From assembly GCF_963576675.1 (NCBI RefSeq), contig NC_088911.1, positions 90,673,256 to 90,737,255 of the forward strand: a stretch of 64,000 nt of DNA, read 5' to 3'. Each line of letters starts with the position of its first letter. Position 1 is the first letter of the stretch. This DNA comes from Euphorbia lathyris (Eukaryota; Streptophyta; Magnoliopsida; Malpighiales; Euphorbiaceae). This document shows, piece by piece, positions 57,223 through 64,000 of this stretch. The notes under the pieces were generated by a model. The model was not told the DNA's origin, ran no database searches, and worked only from the letters and a program-made list of their open reading frames with translations. The position numbers and the translations under genes were made by a program.

Positions 57223-58794
57223 TTATAGTTGACCTTGTACAATCCGAATATCCGGAAGGGGCGACTCAGTCGGGGCTTTTCTTGTCGCTGTTGCCTTGGT
57301 GAAACGGGGACGTTGGCTTGCTGTTTCGGTTCCATCAGTACCATCATTGGGCAGCAACTCCTTAGCTGTTGCCAATTTCCCTGCATCCACAAAAACAAGA
57401 TTTTTCCCTTCTCGGCGTAACAACTGCATATTCTGTAAAACTTTCAAGCTAAGAGGCAGCGTAAGGCATGAAATGTGTTTATCAGTGTGTGCTACATCAA
57501 AATAACATAGGTGCAGTGCCAATGACGTTATCAAGTGTCCTAGATAGATATACTTGGGTTTTTAGACTAGCTTTTGGAACTTGTCGGCTAGCCAATAACC
57601 CAAGTTCACTTTTTGACCTGTAACCATACACCACAAGAAAAACATCTCAGCTTTTGAAGTTTTCGTTCAATCTTTATTCCTAGCCGAGTAATTGACTACT
57701 AAAAACCTATGCTTCACTTTGACAACGGGGTTGCGAAAATAGTGGGCTGGTGTTTTAGAGGGGATATACTCAGGTGCGGACTCAATTGTGTACTCCTTAA
57801 AAATGTGTTCATCATCAAAGTTCAAAGGGTAATCACATAGCATGTCAAGATAAACATCAGAGGCAGCAAAAGTAGCATTCATCAGTCCTAGTGCAACATT
57901 GAACTCAGTTATAGACAAGTGATGCTCTTTATCTAGCAACCTAAAGTGAATACATTTAGAGTGTATATCCAGCTTTTTCGTATCACAGTGAAACGCATAG
58001 GTGCTATAGAATTCGTGAACCAAGTCATCAAACACAGGGAATTTCATGGCAAACAAATCTCTCTAACCAATTCCATCTACTAACCCATAGAAATCAGCAT
58101 GCATTTTTAAATGTGTTAAAGCATCCTCATCAACACTATAAGCAGGGATAATTTTTCGGTATTTCAAAGAATTATACCTCGCTGTTTGTTCGGAGTTGGA
58201 GAATGTCAAGGCACTTACATATGGACTGGTGAGTGACCCGTATTTGCTTTTCCTGTGTCCGAGCCGAGCATGTTTCTTCGATGGAACCTTCAGTTCTAGA
58301 CTCGAGCTGTCTGAACTTGTCGAACTAGCTGACCCAATTAAAACTTCAGCGGCTTCGGTGTCTGAACTGGAAGCGGGAGTTGGAGTTTTTGCCCTTGGGG
58401 GTTTTGGCTTGTTTGTTGTCTTTTGCTTGCTGGATTGAGACCTAGTGGACCTCCTAGTGGTTGTGGAAGGGATGGGGTTTGGCTTCCGCTTTCAAGATGT
58501 TGTTGCAGCTCGTGTAGGGGGTGCTATTTGCTCTCTCATCATCTCTGGTTCAGTTACTAGAGTGGTTGGTGTTGGAGAATCGCCAATGGTCGAAGCAGAT
58601 TCGCCGGTGATGGGTGTTCCATCGTTTGAGGTGACGGTGGTTCCGTCATTTAAGGCGATGGTGGTTCTGTCATTTGAGGCGACGGCGGTTGTGAGTGAAG
58701 GTAGTGAAAAGAAGGTGGCGGTGGTGCTTTGGTAACGGAAGAGACGAAAGGAAAGTGGCGGTGATATTTGGTAGTGGAGGATGAAAGAAATCAA
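57223..58794 (-). pseudogene. Athila-type 3' ORF (envelope position), four internal stops
   Basis: One frame runs from 58794 to 57223 with stops at 58492-58494, 58063-58065, 57667-57669 and 57562-57564. Features: a Thr/Ser/Lys-rich N-terminal part; then RKIIPAYSVDEDALTHLKMH; then MKFPVFDDLVHEFYSTYAFH and HLSITEFNVALGLMNATF; and near the end FFLWCMVTGQKVNLGYWLAD and LITSLALHLCYFDV. This pattern is characteristic of the ATHILA ORF family found 3' of pol. Its function is not established. I see no signal peptide or transmembrane segment that would argue for a true envelope. Confidence 0.8.
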
Positions 58795-59362
58795 ATGATT
58801 GGAAAATTAAATTGGAAAAATTAAATCAAAGGATTGGTGTAGGTAGACTTTGTAGGATATTAAATTGGAAAATTAAAGAAATGGAGAGTGGGGGCGGTGA
58901 TGTTAAATGGAATTAGAAAGTGGGAGTGAGGGAGATGGAAGGTGAATGATGTAAGTTGGTGAAGGTGGGAGATGAAAAAGAAAGTGGCGGTGAATGAAGG
59001 TAGTGGGGGATCTCCTTTTAGTTTGGTTAAGTCATAAGGGTTAAGTGAGCCATTGACCCTTTTGACCATTGTTTTCTCAATGTTGGGCCTCATCTTCCTT
59101 ATTAAAATTTAAACCACCTCTTAGCTCATATATCTTAAATCACCATTTCTAACCTGCAAAAAGAAATTATCAAAGGAAAGACAGAGCCCACTGAAGAAGA
59201 AGATGGCAGTTAAGTTAGTTAGTCCAAAATTAATAAAAATAAAAATAAAAGTAACAAAAGAAACAAGAATAAAGGATACGTGTTAGTCTTGTGCAAGACT
59301 AACTTTGGGCTGCCTCCCAGTAGCACCTTTAGTTAACGTCTTCAGCTAGACACATCTGAGTA
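58795..59362. other. Spacer between Gypsy pol and 3' ORF
   Basis: No supported ORF. Gly/Val-coding GT-rich sequence on the plus strand is the shadow of the neighbouring ORF's low-complexity start. Confidence 0.45.
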
Positions 59363-61039
59363 CTAAAGCTCATCTCTTGGGTCAAGGTACTGCACTGCTT
59401 CAAGAACTCCAATGGCAATGTTCTCATAAAATAATTTGAGTCATTGACCATTCACTTTCTGTACTTTCCCATTCTCCAAACTCTGAATTTCCACAGCTCT
59501 ATGTGAATAAACTTGGACAACTATGAAAGGCCCTATCCATTTTGATTTTAATTTTCTGGGAAACAGTCTCATTCGAGAATGGTATAGTAATACCTTCTGT
59601 CCTACCTGAAATTGTTTCCGAACAATCATGTCATCATGAAACTTTTTAGTCTTCGTCTTGTATATCCTTGAGCTTTCATAAGCATCATTCCTCAACTCTT
59701 CGAGCTCCTGGACCTGAAGTTTCCGGGCCTCCCTCGCTTCATTAAGGTTCATATTACATCGTTTTATTGCCCAGAAGGCCCTGTGTTCGAGCTCGACTGG
59801 GAGGTGGCAAGCCTTCCCATATACTAGTCGAAATGGAGTGGTTCCGATAGGCGTTTTGTACGCGGTCCGGTAAGCCCATAAAGCTTCTTCTAGCCTGGTG
59901 CTCCAATCCTTCCTTGTGAAATTCACTGTCTTTTCCAGGATGGACTTCAATTCTCTATTTGACACTTCCACTTGGCCGTTTGTTTGGGGGTGGTAAGCTG
60001 TTGACATCCTGTGTTGTACGCCATATTTCTTCAAGAGGGCTGTCATAATCCGGTTACAGAAATGAGTTCCTCTATCACATATGAGTACTCGAGGCGTACC
60101 AAACCTGCAAAAAATGTTAGCTTGAACAAATTGAATCACTGTTTGAGCATCTTCGGCTCTGGTGGCCTTTGCCTCAACCCACTTAGACACGTAATCTACA
60201 GCAAGCAATATGTAAAGATTTCCAGACGAAATGGGGAATGGACCCATGAAGTCTATTCCCCAAACGTCAAAAATTTCACAAGAGTAAACTAGTGTAAGTG
60301 GCATCTGATCTCGCCGTCCTATATTTCCTATTTTTTGACAACGAAAACAAGATTTGCAAAATATGTAAGCATCACAGAATAAATTAGGCCAAAACAAACC
60401 ACTGTCTAGTATTTTGCGAGCCGTTCTCTTTGGGCCAAAATGGCCTCCGCAAGCCTCTGTATGGCAAAACTTCAACACTGATTCCACCTCGCTTTCAGGT
60501 ATGCACCACCTTAACAACTGATCTGAGCAGTGTTTCCACAGGTATGGGTCATCCCAAATGTAATACTTGGCTTCAGCTTTGAGTTTATCCTTTGCGTGCC
60601 TACTGAGATCGTCCGGAACATCTCCTGTGGCCAAATAATTCACTAAATCAGCATACCATGGGGTTATTTCACTTACGCTAAATAAGTTCTCATTTAGAAA
60701 TTCTTCACTCAGCGATAGTGCTTCTGCATTGTTGGGTAAACGACTTAGGTGGTCTGCCACAAGGTTTTCGGACCCCTTTTTATCTCTAATCTCGACATCG
60801 AATTCCTGGAGGAGTAAAATCCACCGTATCAGCCGAGGTTTGGACTCTTTTTTCTGCATTAGGTACCTAAGTGCTGCATGATCAGAATAAATTATGACTT
60901 TAGTACCCAACAAATATGAATGAAATTTTTCTAAAGCAAACACCACTGCTAAGAGTTCTTTCTCTGTTGTTGAATAATTGCATTGAGCAAGATCCAAGGT
61001 TCTCGAAGCATAGTAAATCACGTGTGCACTCTTGTCAAT
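59363..61039 (-). pseudogene. Gypsy RNase H and integrase, late nonsense codon
   Basis: RNase [38 protein letters not shown]. Integrase: zinc site [17 protein letters not shown]...CKSCFRCQK, then the core with DFMGPFP, DRGTHF and [14 protein letters not shown] (D, D, E present). A TGA at 59441-59443 ends the track; the same frame then goes on to TAG 59363-59365, so the natural C-terminus is probably 25 residues longer. The preceding stop is at 61040-61042. Confidence 0.88.
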
Positions 61040-62950
61040 TCACTGCCCTAGCACGGCTCCTACAACGTAATTACTTGCATCGCACATGATCTCAAAAGGA
61101 CGATTCCAGTCGGGTGGTTGGATAATCGGTGCTAAAACCAACTTGTCTTTCAACAAATCAAAAGAATCCTTACATTCCTGGTTGAAATCGAATGGTACGT
61201 CGTTTTGAAGCAACTTACACATCGGCTGAGTAATCTTTGAGAAGTCTTTTATAAATCGCCGAAAAAAACCTACATGGCCATGAAAAGAACGAACTTCCCG
61301 AACACTAATGGGGTAAGGTAAAGTTTGGATAACATCTATCTTTTCTTTATCTACCTCGATTCCTCTTGCTGAAACAATATGGCCTAAAATTATCCCCTGA
61401 TCAACCATAAAATGACATTTCTCATAGTTCAAAACCAGATTAGACTCTAGGTATCTTTTTAAAATTTTAACGAGGTTAGACAAACAGTGATTAAATGAGT
61501 CTCCATATACCATGAAATCATCCATGAACACTTCAATTATTTGTTCAATATACTCAGAGAAAATACTTACCATGCATCGCTGGAACGTCGCTGGTGCATT
61601 GCAAAGTCCGAACGGCATCCTCCGATACACGAAAGTGCCAACGTGGCAGGTAAAAGTGGTTTTTTTCTGATCTTCCAGTGCCACTGGAATCTGGTAAAAA
61701 CCCGAATAACCGTCAAGACAACAATAAAAACATTTTCCAGCTAAACGTTCTAACATCTGATCAATAAATGGAAGCGGGAAATGGTCTTTTCTAGTTGAAG
61801 TATTCAACTTCCTGTAATCGATACAAACCCTCCACCCATTCTGAACTCGGGTGGGAACCAATTCTCCTTTTTCATTAGCAACCACAGTGATTCCGGTCTT
61901 CTTTGGCACGACATGTACCTGGCTTACCCACTTACTGTCGGATATTGGAAAAATCACACCGGCGTCATACATCTTCTGAACTTCCTTCTTAACAACTTCC
62001 ATCATGGGCGGATTCAATCTTCTCTGTGCTTCCCGTTTAGGCTTTGCATCATCTTCGATGTGAATCTTGTGCATACACGTAGCGGGGCTTATGCCTTTAA
62101 TATCCGCTATGGTCCACCCTATAGCCTCCTTGTACTCTTTCAAAACTTCAATCAGTTGTTCCTCTTCGTTTAGCTCTAGTTTTTTGGAGATGATGACAGG
62201 AAGAGTGTTCTCGCTGCCCAAGAATGCATATTTGAGATGGCTGGGCAGCAACTTTAATTCCAACTTCGGCGCCTGCAAAATAGAGGGTAAAGGTTTCTCG
62301 TTAGAGGCTGTTAATTTATTAACTTCAGAAATCTTACCATCTTGTTTCAAGGCTGCCAATTCGTGCATAACATCGCGTATATCTTCTCCCATCTCAAAGT
62401 TGATTTCACCCTCGACTCCGATGCTTTCTTCGACGACCACCTGCAACTCATCTTTACTAAAAAGCTCAAAAGCTCGCTGGGTTATTGGTTCGAGGATATT
62501 TATACCACAAACTGAAGATACTTCATTAGGAAATCTCATGGCATCATAAACATTAAATTGAACAATTTTACTGTCGAATTCCATAGTCAGCGTCCCTTTC
62601 TTAACATCAATCTTCATGTTAGATGTTTGCAGGAATGGTCTTCCTAATAGGATCTCCGACGACTCCGATGAACAGTTGTCGTCTTCCATATCGAGAACAA
62701 AGAAGTCCGCTGGAAAAATCAATCTGTTAACCTGCACCAAAACATCTTCCAACACCCCCTCGGGGTAAACAATAGATCTGTTAGCAAGTTGAATAACGAC
62801 ACCAGTTTCTTCAAGAGGACCAGCATTTAAAGAGGAATAAACAGACTTAGGCATGACATTTATAGACGCTCCTAAGTCACACATCGCCCGTTTAATACTA
62901 GTATTCCCAATCTGACATGGAACAGCAAACATACCTCTATCCTTACTTTT
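61040..62950 (-). pseudogene. Gypsy protease and reverse transcriptase
   Basis: Protease active site CDLGASINVMP; ILLGRPFL follows. RT motifs: WRVCIDYRKLN, CFYCCLDGYSGFYQIP, RMPFGLCNAPATFQRC, the catalytic FMDDFMVYG, and LGHIVSARGIEVD. It reads in the same frame as gag and integrase. A TAA at 62951-62953 precedes it, and it ends at TGA 61040-61042, where a CGA codon (GQR-ID) is expected. Confidence 0.9.
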
Positions 62951-62953
62951 TTA

Positions 62954-64000
62954 GGGCATTTTTCTTTGAAGTACAGCCGATACATTGGCACCCATGGTGA
63001 TCTTTTCATACCCAACTCTCTTAGTTTTATTAATGCACAAATCTTTAAGGAACTTAGCATATCGAGGAACTTGCTTAACAATATCAATTAATGGAATATT
63101 TACCTCGACCTTGCGAAATAACTCAAATATGTCCTTCTCTTCTGTTTCCTTCTTCGATCTGTCGAACCGATTCGGGTAAGGTGCTGGAGTAACTAAAGGA
63201 GGGAGTTTATCTCGCTTTTGCACTTCTTCTTCAAGAATTTTATCTTCCTCGACGATGTTCTTCTTACTGGCCGGCTTTCTTAAAACGGGCTGCTCTATGT
63301 CTCTTCCGTTACGAAGGGTGATTGCGTTCACGTTTGGCTTTGGATTGTCCACCGGTTGAGAGGGCATTTTACCTTGAGATTGAATCTCACTCAGAGATGT
63401 AGCTATTTGAGTCATCTGTTTCTGGAGTTCCTACACATTAGTTGCAAGATTGTGGACAACATCAGTTAAAGGCATACTTGAGTTTTGGGTGGATTGGTGA
63501 GGCCGTGATTGATAATTTTGCTGTCTTGGTCCGTAGCTGAGGTTTGGATTATCACGCCACCCAGGGTTGTACGTATTAGAGTATGGATCATACTTTCTTT
63601 GATTTTTCCCTTGGTACCCATTAAGTGCATTGGCTTGTTCAGAATTCTCTTCATACAAAATAGGGCATTCATCAATAGCGTGTTCAGTGGCTGTACAAAT
63701 TCCACACTTCTTCACCTGAGCCGCCTTTCCGAGAGCTAAGTTCTGCATAAGACTAGTCAGTTTATTCAATTTCTCCTTAATGTTAGAACTGCTTACCTCA
63801 TATGCCTTCTTGGGACCTTCCTGAACTTTCCCAAACTGTTGAGAAGTTGCTGCAATTACTCTGATCAACTCCTTAGCCGCGGTTGGTGTTTTGTCGAGGA
63901 AACATCCTCCGCTTGCCGCGTCCACCATTTTTCTTTCCATGCTAAGCATCCCTTCATAGAAATATTGGATTAGAGAATTTTCAGCTATCCCGTGTTGAGG
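62954..64000 (-). pseudogene. Gypsy gag C-terminal part, one nonsense codon
   Basis: Enters from the right edge. Contains KTPTAAKELIRVIAATSQQF, a CCHC knuckle CGICTATEHAIDEC and a Tyr/Asn/Gln-rich stretch. TAG at 63431-63433, then the same frame continues with the gag-protease linker (NAITLRNGRDIEQP, VPRYAKFLKDLCINK, ANVSAVLQRKMP) up to TAA at 62951. Confidence 0.85.

Larger units (their letters stand above)
55800..64000 (-). mobile_element. Athila-lineage Gypsy retrotransposon, 5' end off window
   Basis: Order on the minus strand: gag, protease, RT, RNase H, integrase, spacer, Athila-type 3' ORF. The protease motif DLGASINVMP and the 3' ORF type point to the Athila lineage. The 5' LTR lies beyond 64000. 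The 3' LTR should be within about 55800-57100, but I could not fix its edges without the partner. Confidence 0.85.

Overview
This window looks like nuclear DNA of a dicot-type flowering plant. The evidence is GT-AG introns in plant-type genes with organelle-targeting N-termini, AT-rich spacers, and plant-specific lineages of Copia, Athila-type Gypsy and LINE retrotransposons. I cannot name a species. Most of the window is transposon-derived. I could recognise four host genes: a methionine gamma-lyase-fold (aluminium-resistance family) gene at 15464-19719 (+); a plastid-type zinc-ribbon membrane protein at 32276-42824 (+); a small mitochondrial-type membrane protein at 45328-47269 (-); and a 150-residue protein of unknown function at 50510-52095 (-).

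Left block (1-12955). A minus-strand Copia element has an open 1428-codon gag-pol, a tRNA-Met primer site and a 1.2 kb LTR. Past pol it carries a further ORF with two nonsense codons that runs off the left edge. Next to it is a plus-strand Copia remnant (integrase C-terminus, RT, RNase H, PPT, LTR) with one nonsense codon. That remnant abuts the 3' end of a minus-strand LINE fragment.

Second block (12956-27771). A Mutator-like MITE and a fold-back element precede the 12-exon gene A, in which every intron is phase 0. Downstream lies a complete LINE (20622-27761) with a 10-bp target-site duplication (TSD). A solo LTR-like insertion of 1.4 kb with a 5-bp TSD splits its ORF2. Conceptual removal of the insertion and one TSD copy puts the two halves back in one frame.

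Third block (27772-43830). After a LINE scrap, short tandem repeats and inverted repeats comes gene C. Intron 2 of gene C carries a 6.6 kb antisense LINE with a perfect 16-bp TSD and tandem ~125-bp 5' monomers. Intron 5 carries a 774-bp insertion between 17-bp direct repeats.

Fourth block (43831-53302). Gene D and gene E are separated by a cluster of small elements: a Helitron-like element made of five tandem 5' segments and one 3' hairpin/CTAG end, a PIF/Harbinger-like MITE, and dispersed AT-rich repeats. Upstream of gene E are a second Mutator-like MITE (9-bp TSD) and a hAT-like element (8-bp TSD).

Right block (53303-64000). A Copia LTR/PBS/gag remnant is cut by an LTR related to the first Copia. 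Then comes a minus-strand Athila-lineage Gypsy element whose gag-pol stays in one frame with four nonsense codons. It has a decayed Athila-type 3' ORF. I saw no CRISPR, rRNA or tRNA gene, and no undescribed defence or metabolic system. The most unusual signals are structures inside the transposons.
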